Shown here: positions 17,503 to 26,426 of the stretch, piece after piece
Layout: each line of letters opens with the position of its first letter
Numbering within the stretch: position 1 is the first letter of the stretch
Assembly: GCF_000413055.1 (NCBI RefSeq)
Contig: NZ_KE332518.1
Span: forward strand, 79,490 to 143,489
Source: Treponema maltophilum ATCC 51939
GTDB taxonomy: Bacteria; Spirochaetota; Spirochaetia; Treponematales; Treponemataceae
Direction: 5' to 3'
DNA length: 64,000 nucleotides
Program-made: the position numbers and the translations under genes
Notes under the pieces: model-generated
What the model was told of the DNA's origin: nothing
What the model saw: the letters and a program-made list of their open reading frames with translations, nothing else
Database searches by the model: none

Positions 17503-17542
17503 CTAATGACTCCCCGTAATTGACTTTTGTAAGGCAGTCCTT

Positions 17543-17983
17543 TTATTCCAGCCGCATATCGAAGGCTTTTTTTGTGCCGCCGTCGAAGCCGATTTTTTCG
17601 TAAAACGCATGGGCGCCCGTTCGTTTTATGCCGCTTTGGAGCATTACTTTGTAGCAGCCGCTCTCTTTTGCTTTGCGCACGGCCATGCCGATAACTTCTT
17701 TTCCGAGGCCGCGATTACGGTACTGCTCGTCGGTTACGACGTTTTCGATAAGGCACAGCGGACGGGCAAAGCTTGTAATGTTCGGGACGATAACGGCGCA
17801 ACATGCGCCAACAACCTTTCCGTTATCGACCGCACCGAAATACACGATTTTGTCATCCCGTTCGATTTCGTTCCATGCGGCTTTGATTTTGTCGGGATCC
17901 GCTTTGCGCATGTCGGCGTCGAGTTGTGCATACAAATCGATCAGCGATTCCAAGTCCGCGCCCGTCAATTTTCTGAATTCCAT
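17543..17983 (-). CDS. GNAT-family N-acetyltransferase
   Basis: 146 aa from MEFRKL (an upstream ATG at 18004 with GGAGG directly inside the extension is also possible). The GNAT core is clear: VVGACCAVIVPN beta strands, IENVVTDEQYRNRGLGKEVI with the R/Q-x-x-G-x-G/A acetyl-CoA loop, and HAFYEKIGFDGGTKKAF at the end. Substrate unknown. It lies 62 bases after the membrane protein gene on the same strand and may be cotranscribed with it. Confidence 0.85.
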   Translation of the reverse strand: MEFRKLTGADLESLIDLYAQLDADMRKADPDKIKAAWNEIERDDKIVYFGAVDNGKVVGACCAVIVPNITSFARPLCLIENVVTDEQYRNRGLGKEVIGMAVRKAKESGCYKVMLQSGIKRTGAHAFYEKIGFDGGTKKAFDMRLE

Positions 17984-18045
17984 ACTTTTATACCCATCCT
18001 CCATGCACAGGTTTTAATACTGCAAAACACCTCGATATTATTTGT

Positions 18046-18789
18046 TTACGCCGCTTGAGAGGAACGATCTTTTGGAATCGGAATTTCCGTGTTGCCGAAT
18101 ATGATTTTTTCTATCGAATCTTTTTCGGCCGCGTCGAGTCTGAGCCGCAGTTCGGATTTACCCGTCGGAATATTCATCGAAGCGCCGTCTTTTCTGTAGG
18201 TCGGAAGGAAAAACGTAAAAATCCACGGAATAGTTGAAAGCCCCGAATCGTCGATGATAAACACGGGTATGTAGTTTCCGTTTACGTCTTTTCCGAAAAT
18301 CAGCTGCTCTTTATTTATCTTTCGGTACGGAATTTTCTTTGAAGCATCCAACGGATTGTCAATCGACAACAGTATTTCAAATATTTTTTTCCCGTTCGTA
18401 TCCGCAAAATCGAAGGTATCCCGTTCGTCTTTATCGATTTCCCGTATGGAAACGAAGGAAACGGAAAGCCGGTTTATTTTGTTGAGCAGCGCCTTATTCC
18501 AGCCTTTTTTTATGCCTTCGTATGAATGCTCCGCAATATTTGCCGTCGCTTCTCCGGCGCTTTCGGCGATTTTATCCGCGAGCGGATCGCCGTTTATCAA
18601 AGCTTTTGTTCCGATAACTATCGCGCATGAAAAAAAGACAATCCACAACAATGCGGAAACAGCGAAACTTATTACGATTTTCTTTTTCGGCTGTTTTTTT
18701 ACCGCTTTCACTATGAGCAAAATGATGAATATCCAAAACAATAGTCCGGTAACCGTTGCAAGCAGTCCGAACAGAATCGCGGCAATCAT
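18046..18789 (-). CDS. Membrane protein of unknown function
   Basis: 247 aa. Two closely spaced hydrophobic segments (about residues 1-28 and 38-60) separated by a short Lys-rich loop (KAVKKQPKKK) are followed by a soluble domain of about 180 residues. The start at 18789 was chosen because GGGAGG sits 7 bases upstream; longer in-frame extensions lack a ribosome site. No family recognised. It is divergent from the relB-type gene at 18906, and its upstream region faces that module's operator. Confidence 0.6.
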   Translation of the reverse strand: MIAAILFGLLATVTGLLFWIFIILLIVKAVKKQPKKKIVISFAVSALLWIVFFSCAIVIGTKALINGDPLADKIAESAGEATANIAEHSYEGIKKGWNKALLNKINRLSVSFVSIREIDKDERDTFDFADTNGKKIFEILLSIDNPLDASKKIPYRKINKEQLIFGKDVNGNYIPVFIIDDSGLSTIPWIFTFFLPTYRKDGASMNIPTGKSELRLRLDAAEKDSIEKIIFGNTEIPIPKDRSSQAA

Positions 18790-18852
18790 GAGTGCACCTC
18801 CCGCGTCTTGTATCATACCTGAAAAATCGTTCAGCCGCAACACACCTTTTTG

Positions 18853-18883
18853 TATTGACATTGTCAATAAATATATTTACAAT
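18853..18883 (+). promoter_or_regulatory. RelB/YoeB promoter with 17-bp palindromic operator
   Basis: TTGACA (18855-18860), 17-bp spacer, TACAAT (18878-18883). A perfect inverted repeat, TATTGACA-T-TGTCAATA (18853-18869), covers the -35 box. This is the expected position for autorepression by an antitoxin-toxin complex. Confidence 0.65.
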
Positions 18884-18905
18884 AAAGCGTAAAGGAGCAC
18901 AGATT

Positions 18906-19166
18906 ATGGCACAGACAAATATCAATATCCGTATGGACGAAGATTTAAAAAAACAGTTCGAAGCGTTTTGTTCCGATATCGGGATGACTATGACAACGGC
19001 ATTTTGCGTATTTGCAAAAACCGCAGTCAGAAAACAAAAAATACCGTTTGAAATAGCCGTAGATCCGTTTTATTCCGCAAGTAATACGCGTTACCTTGAA
19101 AAGAAAATGGCGGATTATAAAGCGGGGAAACTTCAGTTTACTGAGCATGAGCTAATAGAGGATTGA
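18906..19166 (+). CDS. RelB/DinJ-family antitoxin
   Basis: 86 aa. The N-terminal ribbon-helix-helix reads NINIRMDEDLKKQFEAFC, then SDIGMTMTTAFCVFAKTAVRKQKIPFEI, the RelB/DinJ hallmark. The C-terminal part (ADYKAGKLQFTEHELIED) is the acidic toxin-neutralising tail. AAAGGAG lies 9 bases before the ATG. The toxin gene begins 4 bases after its stop. It neutralises YoeB and, with it, should repress the palindromic promoter at 18853. RelB-type antitoxin paired with YoeB-type toxin is a known combination. Confidence 0.92.
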   Translation: MAQTNINIRMDEDLKKQFEAFCSDIGMTMTTAFCVFAKTAVRKQKIPFEIAVDPFYSASNTRYLEKKMADYKAGKLQFTEHELIED

Positions 19167-19170
19167 GCTT

Positions 19171-19440
19171 ATGCAAAATAAAACAATCCGGTGGGACTTG
19201 GATGCCTGGGACGATTATATTTACTGGCAGACACAGGACAAGAAAACCCTTAAACGGATAAATCAGCTTATTAAGGACATCAGCCGTAATCCCTTTGAGG
19301 GCATAGGAAAACCAGAGCCGTTAACAGGCAGTTTAACAGGATTTTGGAGTCGTAGAATTGATAAAGAACACAGGTTGGTATACGCGATAGAAGAAAACTC
19401 TGTCTTACTTATTTCCTGCCGCGGTCATTACGATGATTAA
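19171..19440 (+). CDS. YoeB/Txe-family toxin
   Basis: 89 aa, full length. W-D-x-x-A-W-D-D-Y start, NPFEGIGKPEPL, then FWSRRIDKEHRLVYAI and CRGHYDD. These give the conserved Glu, Arg and C-terminal His-Tyr of the ribosome-dependent mRNA interferase. Its ribosome site (GAGG) lies inside the end of the antitoxin gene, giving tight coupling. The lysS promoter starts within 10 bases of its stop, so the module is wedged directly against an essential gene. A second, truncated relative lies at 1-217. Confidence 0.93.
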   Translation: MQNKTIRWDLDAWDDYIYWQTQDKKTLKRINQLIKDISRNPFEGIGKPEPLTGSLTGFWSRRIDKEHRLVYAIEENSVLLISCRGHYDD

Positions 19441-19445
19441 TTGTG

Positions 19446-19474
19446 TTGTATACCCTTTGCTTTTTTGTTATACT
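19446..19474 (+). promoter_or_regulatory. lysS promoter, leaderless layout
   Basis: TTGTAT (19446-19451), 17-bp spacer, TATACT (19469-19474), then 7 bases to the lysS ATG at 19482. It begins just 5 bases after the yoeB-type stop codon. Confidence 0.7.
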
Positions 19475-19481
19475 TGCGCTT

Positions 19482-21107
19482 ATGAGTAACACAAACGAAC
19501 ATGGGGCATCCGCGGCTAAATTGGTTCACTGGGCGGATCAATGTGCGGAAAAAATAATCCGCGAGCGCGGCGATTTGGATTCTTACACCTGCGCTTCGGG
19601 CATTACGCCGTCGGGAACGGTTCACATCGGAAACTTCCGTGAAATCATATCGGTCGATTTGGTTGTGCGTGCCCTGCGCAGCCGCGGCAAAAAGGTGCGC
19701 TTTATTTATTCGTGGGACGACTACGACGTATTCCGCAAAGTGCCGGAAAACATGCCGGGAAAAGAAACGCTGCAAAACTACCTGCGTTATCCGATAACGA
19801 TGGTGCCCGATACGACCGGCCGCGACTCTTCTTATGCGCGCCACCACGAAGTCGACGTGGAACAAGTGCTGCCCCTGGTCGGTATTCATCCCGAATTTTT
19901 ATATCAGGCGGAGCGCTACCGCAGCGGCATGTATGCCGAAGGGATGAAAAAAGCGCTGCAAAACCGCGACAAAATAAAAGATTGCTTGAACCGCTACCGC
20001 GACGACGAACATAAAATTCCCGCCGAAGAAGAATACTGGCCCGTTGCGGCTTTTTGCTGCAATTGCAATAAAGACACCACCGACATTCTTTCTTACGACG
20101 GCGAATACGGAGTGGAGTACCGCTGCACAAGCTGCGGCCGGCACGAAAAAGCCGACTTGCGCACTTCAAAGGAATTAAAACTCGGCTGGCGGGTCGATTG
20201 GCCGATGCGCTGGCAGTTTGAAAAAACGGTTTTCGAGCCTGCAGGGAAGGACCATCACAGTCAGGGCGGTTCTTTCGACACGGCGCGCCTTGTTGCGGAC
20301 GAAATTTACAACTGGCCTGCTCCCGTGAGCTTCCGCTACGATTTTATCGGTATAAAAGGCTTGCCCGGAAAAATGTCGTCGTCGAAAGGAAAGGTTATCA
20401 GCTTGCCGGACGTTTTAAACGTATACCAGCCCGAAATCGCGCGCTATTTGTTTGCGGGCACCCGGCCGAACACGGAATTTTCAATCAGCTTCGATTTGGA
20501 TGTTATCAAAACTTACGAAGACTACGATAAAACCGAACGCATTGCTTGGGGCGTCGACAAAGCCAAAAATGACGAAGTGTTCGAAAAGGAAAAACGCATT
20601 TACGAGCTTTCACAAGTAAAAGAAGGCATGCCCGAATCGATCGCGTACCAAGTGCCCTTCCGCCATTTGTGCAATATGCTGCAAACGGCTTCGGGCGATA
20701 TAGACGCCGTTATCGCTTCCCTGCCCGACATAAAGAGCGAACAGCTTGAACGCTTCCGCCGCCGCTGTACGTGCGCATGGTATTGGATTACCGAATGCGC
20801 GCCCGAAGAGTTCCGCTTTAAACTGAAAAATCCGGCCGAATGTGTAAAAGAGAATTTAACCGACGGCGAATTAAGCTGCATACAAAAAATCCGCACGCAC
20901 ATTCTTTCCAAATTGGACGAAACGGAAGAAAAACCCTTGTCGCAAATGCTGTACGACATAGCGTCGGAATCGGGCGTGGAGCCGAAAGCGATGTTCGAAG
21001 CGGTGTACCGCGTACTCATCGGCAAGACGCAGGGACCGCGCCTTGCAGGCTTTATAAAACTTATCGGACGGGAAAAACTGGAAGCGCTGCTGGCTCCCTA
21101 CTGCTGA
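19482..21107 (+). CDS. lysS: Class I lysyl-tRNA synthetase
   Basis: 541 aa. The class I signatures are SGTVHIGNFRE (HIGH motif, near residue 40-50) and KMSSSKG (near 300). Two Cys-rich knuckles (CCNCNKD, CTSCGRH) sit between them. Class I LysRS is typical of archaea, spirochaetes and alphaproteobacteria, while most bacteria use the unrelated class II enzyme, so this gene supports the spirochaete assignment. It charges tRNALys. Start 19482 (MSNTNEHG) was set by the TATACT box 7 bases upstream; the longer upstream frame would read through the promoter. Confidence 0.95.
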   Translation: MSNTNEHGASAAKLVHWADQCAEKIIRERGDLDSYTCASGITPSGTVHIGNFREIISVDLVVRALRSRGKKVRFIYSWDDYDVFRKVPENMPGKETLQNYLRYPITMVPDTTGRDSSYARHHEVDVEQVLPLVGIHPEFLYQAERYRSGMYAEGMKKALQNRDKIKDCLNRYRDDEHKIPAEEEYWPVAAFCCNCNKDTTDILSYDGEYGVEYRCTSCGRHEKADLRTSKELKLGWRVDWPMRWQFEKTVFEPAGKDHHSQGGSFDTARLVADEIYNWPAPVSFRYDFIGIKGLPGKMSSSKGKVISLPDVLNVYQPEIARYLFAGTRPNTEFSISFDLDVIKTYEDYDKTERIAWGVDKAKNDEVFEKEKRIYELSQVKEGMPESIAYQVPFRHLCNMLQTASGDIDAVIASLPDIKSEQLERFRRRCTCAWYWITECAPEEFRFKLKNPAECVKENLTDGELSCIQKIRTHILSKLDETEEKPLSQMLYDIASESGVEPKAMFEAVYRVLIGKTQGPRLAGFIKLIGREKLEALLAPYC

Positions 21108-21236
21108 GCGTCCCGTTTTATCGGGCATCCTTGACCGAACGCTCGTACGGTCGGCAATAGCAAAACTGTAAAAAATACCGGCGTAAGCGGACGAGGCTTG
21201 CCGGCGTTTTATATACCACACCAATGGAGGCTTATT

Positions 21237-21779
21237 ATGGCTGAATTAAAGGGTTCGAAAACCGAACAAAATCTGATGACCGCGTTTGCGGGAGAAAGTC
21301 AAGCGCGCACCAAGTACACGTTCTACGCGTCGAAGGCAAAAAAAGAAGGCTATATGCAAATAGCCCGCTTCTTTGAAGAAACGGCCGGCAACGAAAAAGA
21401 ACATGCCGAAATCTGGTTCAAAGAACTGCACGGAGGCGCAGTTCCCGCAACGGCCGAAAACCTCCTTGACGCGGCCGCCGGCGAACATTATGAATGGACG
21501 GATATGTACGCCGAGTTTGCAAAAACCGCAAAAGAAGAAGGCTTTACCCGCATTGCGGCATTGTTCGAAATGGTCGGAAAGATTGAAAAAGAACACGAAG
21601 ATCGCTACCGAAAACTGCTTGAACGCTTAAAAGACGGTTCTTTGTACAAAGACGGCGAAAAAACCTTTTGGATTTGCACAAACTGCGGGCACATTCACTT
21701 CGGCGACAAGGCGCCCGAAAAATGCCCCGTGTGCGCTCATCCGCAAGGCTATTTTGAACGCCGCGTAATATCATACTGA
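21237..21779 (+). CDS. Rubrerythrin
   Basis: 180 aa. The four-helix di-iron domain has [34 protein letters not shown] and [15 protein letters not shown] (Glu ligands plus E-x-x-H). The C-terminal rubredoxin-like domain has CTNCGHIH...CPVCAHP (two C-x2-C pairs). It acts as a cytosolic NAD(P)H-linked peroxidase for oxygen and peroxide defence in anaerobes. The ATG at 21237 has GGAGG 7 bases upstream. The 129-bp gap after lysS holds short imperfect stem-loops. Stand-alone gene, convergent with the ABC permease at 21796. Confidence 0.95.
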   Translation: MAELKGSKTEQNLMTAFAGESQARTKYTFYASKAKKEGYMQIARFFEETAGNEKEHAEIWFKELHGGAVPATAENLLDAAAGEHYEWTDMYAEFAKTAKEEGFTRIAALFEMVGKIEKEHEDRYRKLLERLKDGSLYKDGEKTFWICTNCGHIHFGDKAPEKCPVCAHPQGYFERRVISY

Positions 21780-21795
21780 AATTCCATGCTGAATT

Positions 21796-22653
21796 TTATG
21801 TGCGCCGCTTTCCGGAAACGGAAGGCAGCACGGCAAACAGCAAAAGCGCGGCAATATACGGCAGCGATATAAGGACGGAAGGCGGAAACTTTCCCGAAAA
21901 TATTTGCAGCCTGTTTGCCGCGTATTCGGCCGCCGAAAATACGATAACGGCGGCACAGCTGCCCCACAGGCTTTTGCGTCCCAAAAAGACGGCGGCAAGA
22001 GCGAGCCATCCCTTACCCGCGCTTATGTTCGGAACAAAGGCCGATAATTTTAAACAATATACGATTCCGGCGCCGCCTGCGCACAGCGCGCTTATGCGCC
22101 ATGCCGACGTTTTGCAGCGTTCGACGCTTATGCGCCGCGCGCGGAGCACGTCGGGAGCGTCTCCCGTAATCCGTATGTGCATGCCGCGTACCGTTTTGTA
22201 CAAAAAAACGGCGACAAGCGCGGCGCATGCCCAGCATAAAAGCGCGGCCGGAAAGCGCGAAAACCGTATCGACGCTTCGGAAAAAACAGACGTTCCCGTA
22301 ATGTATTCGGCCGCAACGCCGCGCGTTCCGAACCACGTGTACGACAAAAGCGACGAAGCGCCGGACGCAAAAAGGTTGACCGACAGTCCCGTTAAAAACG
22401 GGTTTGCCTTTGTTTTATGCGTAAATACGGCGACGCCGTGCATAAGAAGGACGGATACGCTTACGGCTGCCGCGGCGGCAAGCACAAGATTTTTCGTAAA
22501 AACGGCAAAGGCAAAAAATAAAAACGCCGTCAAATTGATAATTCCGTCGGCAAAAACCGCCGTAATGCCCGCATATTCGCTTACGAGCGCCCCCGCGGTA
22601 ATTAAAATCAGCGGAGAAGCCGACATAAAAATCGAAGCAAAAAAACCGCTCAT
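21796..22653 (-). CDS. Pnr-type nucleoside ABC transporter permease (YufQ/PnrE-like)
   Basis: 285 aa with about eight hydrophobic segments. It opens near LITAGALVSEYAGITAVFADGIINLTAFLFFAF, close to the ALGGVISERSGVINIGLEGMM-type signature of BMP-family inner-membrane permeases (BPD_transp_2). The usual GVxNIGLEGM stretch is altered (AVFADGIINLTAF), so the sequence is divergent. Its ATG overlaps the stop of the second permease by 4 bases. Last gene of the lipoprotein-ATPase-permease-permease operon, ordered like pnrA-E of Treponema pallidum. It should import purine nucleosides; that is inferred from gene order and family. Confidence 0.8.
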   Translation of the reverse strand: MSGFFASIFMSASPLILITAGALVSEYAGITAVFADGIINLTAFLFFAFAVFTKNLVLAAAAAVSVSVLLMHGVAVFTHKTKANPFLTGLSVNLFASGASSLLSYTWFGTRGVAAEYITGTSVFSEASIRFSRFPAALLCWACAALVAVFLYKTVRGMHIRITGDAPDVLRARRISVERCKTSAWRISALCAGGAGIVYCLKLSAFVPNISAGKGWLALAAVFLGRKSLWGSCAAVIVFSAAEYAANRLQIFSGKFPPSVLISLPYIAALLLFAVLPSVSGKRRT

Positions 22654-23732
22654 ACCGCTTTCTCCCGTTTTGCGGCTTTCGGAATAAAAGATGCCGAAAT
22701 AAAAAGCATAACCGCGGCTTGCACCAAAAAGGCCAAATCATACGAGGTTTGCGCCGCAACCGACGGCGAACTTGTTCCCGTAAAAATATACGCTAAAAAA
22801 AGCGAAACCGGCACAAGCAAAAGCGGATTCGACCGCGCAATGAGCGCCGCAGCCAGCGCATTCCAGCCCATACCCGCATAAAATCCGCTGTGGCACGTGT
22901 AATAGGTGCCGGCAACGGCGGCGTATCCCGCAAGCCCGTGAAGGGCGCCGGAAACGGCCATTCCCGCCGCACTTACCGTCCGTACCGGATAAGCGCAGTA
23001 CAGGGCGAACTCCGGAGCGGATCCGCAAATGCGGAACCTTTGCCCCGATCGCGTTTTATATAAAAAAAGAGCGGAACACAGCACTGCGGGAACGACGAAA
23101 AGCACCGACATATTCAGCGGAGAAGGCTCCAAAAGCGGCTTAAAGCGCAGGCTTTCGTGAATGAGCGGCAGCGCCAAAAGATTTTTTGACTGATCCCGCA
23201 AAGGCCCCGAAACGGCATAATCGATAAGCGGGATGACGGCCGCGCTGAGCAAAAACGACGATATAAGCTCGCTTATTCCCCGTTTGAGTTTTAAAACGGC
23301 CGGAATAAATGCCGCAGCGGCCGAAACCGTTACGGAAGCGGCCAATGCCGCGCAGGATACGAGCGCGATCGACATAGCGGAGGGGGCCGCAAAAGCGGCG
23401 TTTTGCATTGATTGTACTGACTGCACCGAGGTTGCGGGAAGAAGGACGTTCATCGTCGCGGCGGCGGCAAAACCTCCCGCGTAAATTTGGCCTTCGCCGC
23501 CTAAATTCATATTGCCTGATTGTACGGCAAAGGCGGCTCCCGTACCCGCGATAATTAAAAATAAAGCCGTATTAAGCCACGAGCCGAAATAATATATCGA
23601 GCCGAAGGGCGCCGTAAAAAAAGCCGCCGCCGCGGAAAAAGGATGGCGCGACGTAAGCAGTATAATGCATAATGCGGTCAGCAAGCCTGCGGCGGGCGCC
23701 GCAAACAGAAAATCGGTTTGTTTACGCTTCAT
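22650..23732 (-). CDS. Pnr-type nucleoside ABC transporter permease (YufP-like)
   Basis: 360 aa, about nine to ten hydrophobic segments. SGNMNLGGEGQIYAGGFAAA near residue 72 is the family signature (SG-x-x-N-x-G-x-EGQ), followed by long TM helices and KTRSGQRFRICGSAPEFALYCAYPV, the cytoplasmic coupling region. It pairs with the second permease to form the membrane channel. The start overlaps the ATPase gene by 11 bases. Residues about 95-130 (VQSVQSMQNAA...) form a Gln/Ser/Ala-rich loop that looks expanded relative to usual homologues. Confidence 0.87.
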   Translation of the reverse strand: MKRKQTDFLFAAPAAGLLTALCIILLTSRHPFSAAAAFFTAPFGSIYYFGSWLNTALFLIIAGTGAAFAVQSGNMNLGGEGQIYAGGFAAAATMNVLLPATSVQSVQSMQNAAFAAPSAMSIALVSCAALAASVTVSAAAAFIPAVLKLKRGISELISSFLLSAAVIPLIDYAVSGPLRDQSKNLLALPLIHESLRFKPLLEPSPLNMSVLFVVPAVLCSALFLYKTRSGQRFRICGSAPEFALYCAYPVRTVSAAGMAVSGALHGLAGYAAVAGTYYTCHSGFYAGMGWNALAAALIARSNPLLLVPVSLFLAYIFTGTSSPSVAAQTSYDLAFLVQAAVMLFISASFIPKAAKREKAV

Positions 23733-25239
23733 ACAAGCGGCCTCCGCGCAAAAAAAAGCGGTAATCGCCGGGGAAAACGTCGGGGTTGCCCGCGCTGATA
23801 AAAAGCAAAACGGCCGTTCCGCTTTCCGCTAAAGAACGAAGCCGCTCGGAAAGCGCTTGAACGGCGCGGCTGTCCAGTCCCCGTTCCGGTTCCGATAAAA
23901 TCAGCAATTTCCTGTTTTCGGCCGTTTCGCGCTCTATAATGAGCCGCTGCAGCATTCCTCCCGACAATGCGGACGCTTTTTCGTCCGTACCGATCGTAAT
24001 TCCCGCACGCTCAATCAAGCATCGGGCGTAATCGGCGTTTTTTATCTTGTCGGCGGGCTTTAAATGAACGGTCAGTATTTGTTCGACGCTGAGTTCCGGA
24101 TCGGAGCCTCTGAACGTTCTGTTAAAAGGTACAATGCCGCAGCCTGCATCGCGCAACAGGCGCGGCGAAAGTTTGACGGCCTTTCCGTTTACGGCGACGG
24201 TTCCGGTATACGCGTAATTTTTCATTCCCGTTATAAGGTTTTCGAGCGTTTCGAGCCCGTTTGCGCGGTGCCCGTAAATGCAGGTAATTTTTCGCGCATA
24301 TACTTTAAAACCGATATCGTTCAGTGCACCTCCCTGCGAGGGAGCGCAGCTTAGATGTTCGACACTCAGCACGGCTTGAGCGCAATCCGGATTTTGCCGA
24401 ACCGGCGCGCCCGTGTTTTTGTTTTCATCTTCGTCTTCGTTTTGCGCCGCTTTAACCGGTGTACCGGCAAACGGCGGGGCGGCCTTCGTTTGCACTTCGG
24501 TTTTTCCGCCGTATAAAACATCCTGCACGGCCTTTCCCGTCTTTTCCTTATTGCCGACACTCATGCAGACGGCCTCTTTTCCCGCGCGCAAAAGAACGAG
24601 AGAATCGGCATATTCGAGCGCGTCGCTCATTTGGTGCGTTATGAGTATGACAATGCGGCCGCTTCGGGCAAAATTCCGTAAAGCCGGATACAGCGCATGC
24701 TTTTGCGTTTCGTTCAAAACGGAACCCGGTTCATCCAAAATAAAAACGTCCGGATTCTTATATGCCGAAGCGGCGAAGGCTGCGTAAAAGCGTTCCGCCG
24801 CGCTCAGCGAAGACGCCTTTACCCCGATGTCCGCGTCGATATTCCACAAGTGCAGTACGTCTTCTATTTTTTTATGCGCCGCCGAAAAATCGATAAAGTC
24901 CGTTTTCACGTTTTTCAAAAAAGGAAGGGAACACACCGGTTCCGATCCCAACATGATATTATCGCCGACGGTTAAACTGTCCGCCAAAAGCGGACGCTGG
25001 TGAACAAGGGTGCAGGTTTTAATTCCCGTAAAAAGGATGGTTCCCGAATCGGCCGATTTTTCGCTGCAAATTAAAGAGGCAAGCGTCGATTTTCCGGCAC
25101 CGTTTTCTCCCAAAAGAGCAAAAAAATTCCCTGCAGGAAAATCGCACGTTATATTTTTTAATACGGTTTTATTTCCGTAGCTTTTACATACATTCGAAAC
25201 GCTCAAGCATTTTGCGCTGCGCTGCACAATCGGTTTCAT
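23722..25239 (-). CDS. Pnr-type ABC transporter ATPase with two fused nucleotide-binding domains
   Basis: 505 aa from ATG 25239 (a TTG one codon earlier is possible). Domain 1 has an intact Walker A (GENGAGKST) and Walker B (VFILDEP), but its signature reads LSAAERF in place of LSxGE/LSGGQ. Domain 2 has no usable Walker A (GHRANGLETL where the family has GxxGNGQ), yet keeps LSGGMLQR and ILSEPERGLD. A degenerate second P-loop is usual in this RbsA/YufO-like group. An acidic low-complexity linker (NEDEDENKNTG) joins the halves. It energises the two permeases; substrate inferred to be purine nucleosides. Confidence 0.87.
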   Translation of the reverse strand: MKPIVQRSAKCLSVSNVCKSYGNKTVLKNITCDFPAGNFFALLGENGAGKSTLASLICSEKSADSGTILFTGIKTCTLVHQRPLLADSLTVGDNIMLGSEPVCSLPFLKNVKTDFIDFSAAHKKIEDVLHLWNIDADIGVKASSLSAAERFYAAFAASAYKNPDVFILDEPGSVLNETQKHALYPALRNFARSGRIVILITHQMSDALEYADSLVLLRAGKEAVCMSVGNKEKTGKAVQDVLYGGKTEVQTKAAPPFAGTPVKAAQNEDEDENKNTGAPVRQNPDCAQAVLSVEHLSCAPSQGGALNDIGFKVYARKITCIYGHRANGLETLENLITGMKNYAYTGTVAVNGKAVKLSPRLLRDAGCGIVPFNRTFRGSDPELSVEQILTVHLKPADKIKNADYARCLIERAGITIGTDEKASALSGGMLQRLIIERETAENRKLLILSEPERGLDSRAVQALSERLRSLAESGTAVLLFISAGNPDVFPGDYRFFLRGGRLYEA

Positions 25240-25284
25240 CAAAAATTATCGATAAAAAGCGGCGAAAAAAAGTCGGTAAAACCG

Positions 25285-26379
25285 TCAATTTTGAACGGGC
25301 AAAACGAGCGCGCCGCTGCGGATGCTGTCGTAGGCTTCCTGCAAAGCCGTCCGTATGTTTTCCGGAACGGACTCTATAAAAGCCGGATCATCCAAAACGA
25401 AGTCCACATAACCGTCTTTTATACCGAGCGTTTTCGCCGTACCGAATTCGAGTTTGTTTTCCAAGTATGCGAGCGTTTGTTCGTATGCCGTTTTTTTCTG
25501 TTCCATAACCGAACTCGAAATAACATAGCCGGGCGCCTTCGAAAAACCGTTATCGTCGAACCACGCGATGTAAAAGCCCAGTTCTTTCGCCGCCGCTATA
25601 ACGCCCTGTGAAGCACCGCCGGCTATGGGCAATATAACGTCTACGCCTTCGGCGTACAACGTACGCGCGATATCGGCGCCCTTTGCCGCATCGTACCAAT
25701 TTCCCACAATGCGGAATTCGACGTCGATATCTTTATCAACCGCCTGAGCGCCTTCAATATAAGAGGGCAAAATCACGTTGTTCATAACCGGATATTCCTG
25801 CGCGGCGACAAGCGCAATTTTCTTTTGCTTATTCGCGTATTTCATTTGCGAAGCAGGCGCCTCGGTAACCAAGGCGGCCGCATAGCCGGTAAGATAGGCC
25901 TGCTCGCGCTGATTGTAGCGGACGGTCGCAATGTTCGCATTACCTTCAAGATATCCGTCGAGAATAAGATATTTTTGTTTGGGAAAGCGGCTCGTAAGCG
26001 GAGAAGCAAGATCGGGCAACGACGGATTGGACGAAATGATAAGGTCGTAATCGCCGATCGCCGAAATCGCGATGAGCTTTGTACTCCATTCGGCTTGATT
26101 CGTTCCGGCTTCGATAATACTCAGAGTAGCCTTAGGTTCGTCGCTTTTTTTCGCATTATAATCTTTGACGGCCTGCGAAACGCCTTCGGTAAGCATTTCA
26201 TAAACGGGATTGCCGGCAACCACGCCGGGGACAAAGACGGCGATGCTTTGCCGCGCCGGCGCCTGTTCGGAACAGGAGATCAGTAAAAAAAGCGCGGAGA
26301 TAACCGCAGCGGAAATCGAGCCCGCTGCCGCTTTGCCGATTTTTCTTAACCGGTTTGAATGTTTTGAATTCGTGTTCAT
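25285..26379 (-). CDS. BMP/PnrA-family nucleoside-binding lipoprotein (TmpC-like)
   Basis: 364 aa. A long basic N-terminus, hydrophobic stretch and lipobox L-I-S-C (Cys near 36) give an inner-membrane-anchored binding protein. The mature part fits the Bmp/PnrA fold: IAVFVPGVVAGNPVYEMLTEG, DYDLIISSNPS, then GYAAALV, VDVILPIAGGASQG and AWFDDNG. PnrA (TmpC, TP0319) of T. pallidum binds purine nucleosides, and this gene heads the same kind of operon. The AAGGAAG ribosome site and a TTGACA-17-TATTAT promoter with an inverted repeat lie directly upstream. Confidence 0.87.
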   Translation of the reverse strand: MNTNSKHSNRLRKIGKAAAGSISAAVISALFLLISCSEQAPARQSIAVFVPGVVAGNPVYEMLTEGVSQAVKDYNAKKSDEPKATLSIIEAGTNQAEWSTKLIAISAIGDYDLIISSNPSLPDLASPLTSRFPKQKYLILDGYLEGNANIATVRYNQREQAYLTGYAAALVTEAPASQMKYANKQKKIALVAAQEYPVMNNVILPSYIEGAQAVDKDIDVEFRIVGNWYDAAKGADIARTLYAEGVDVILPIAGGASQGVIAAAKELGFYIAWFDDNGFSKAPGYVISSSVMEQKKTAYEQTLAYLENKLEFGTAKTLGIKDGYVDFVLDDPAFIESVPENIRTALQEAYDSIRSGALVLPVQN

Positions 26380-26397
26380 AGCCCTTCCTTATAGTTT

Positions 26398-26426
26398 ATA
26401 ATAGTTTTATATCAAACTATTGTCAA
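26398..26426 (-). promoter_or_regulatory. Promoter and candidate operator of the nucleoside transporter operon
   Basis: Minus-strand TTGACA (26421-26426), 17-bp spacer, TATTAT (26398-26403). An inverted repeat AATAGTTT-N6-AAACTATT (26400-26421) fills the spacer and touches both boxes, a typical repressor position. Confidence 0.65.
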
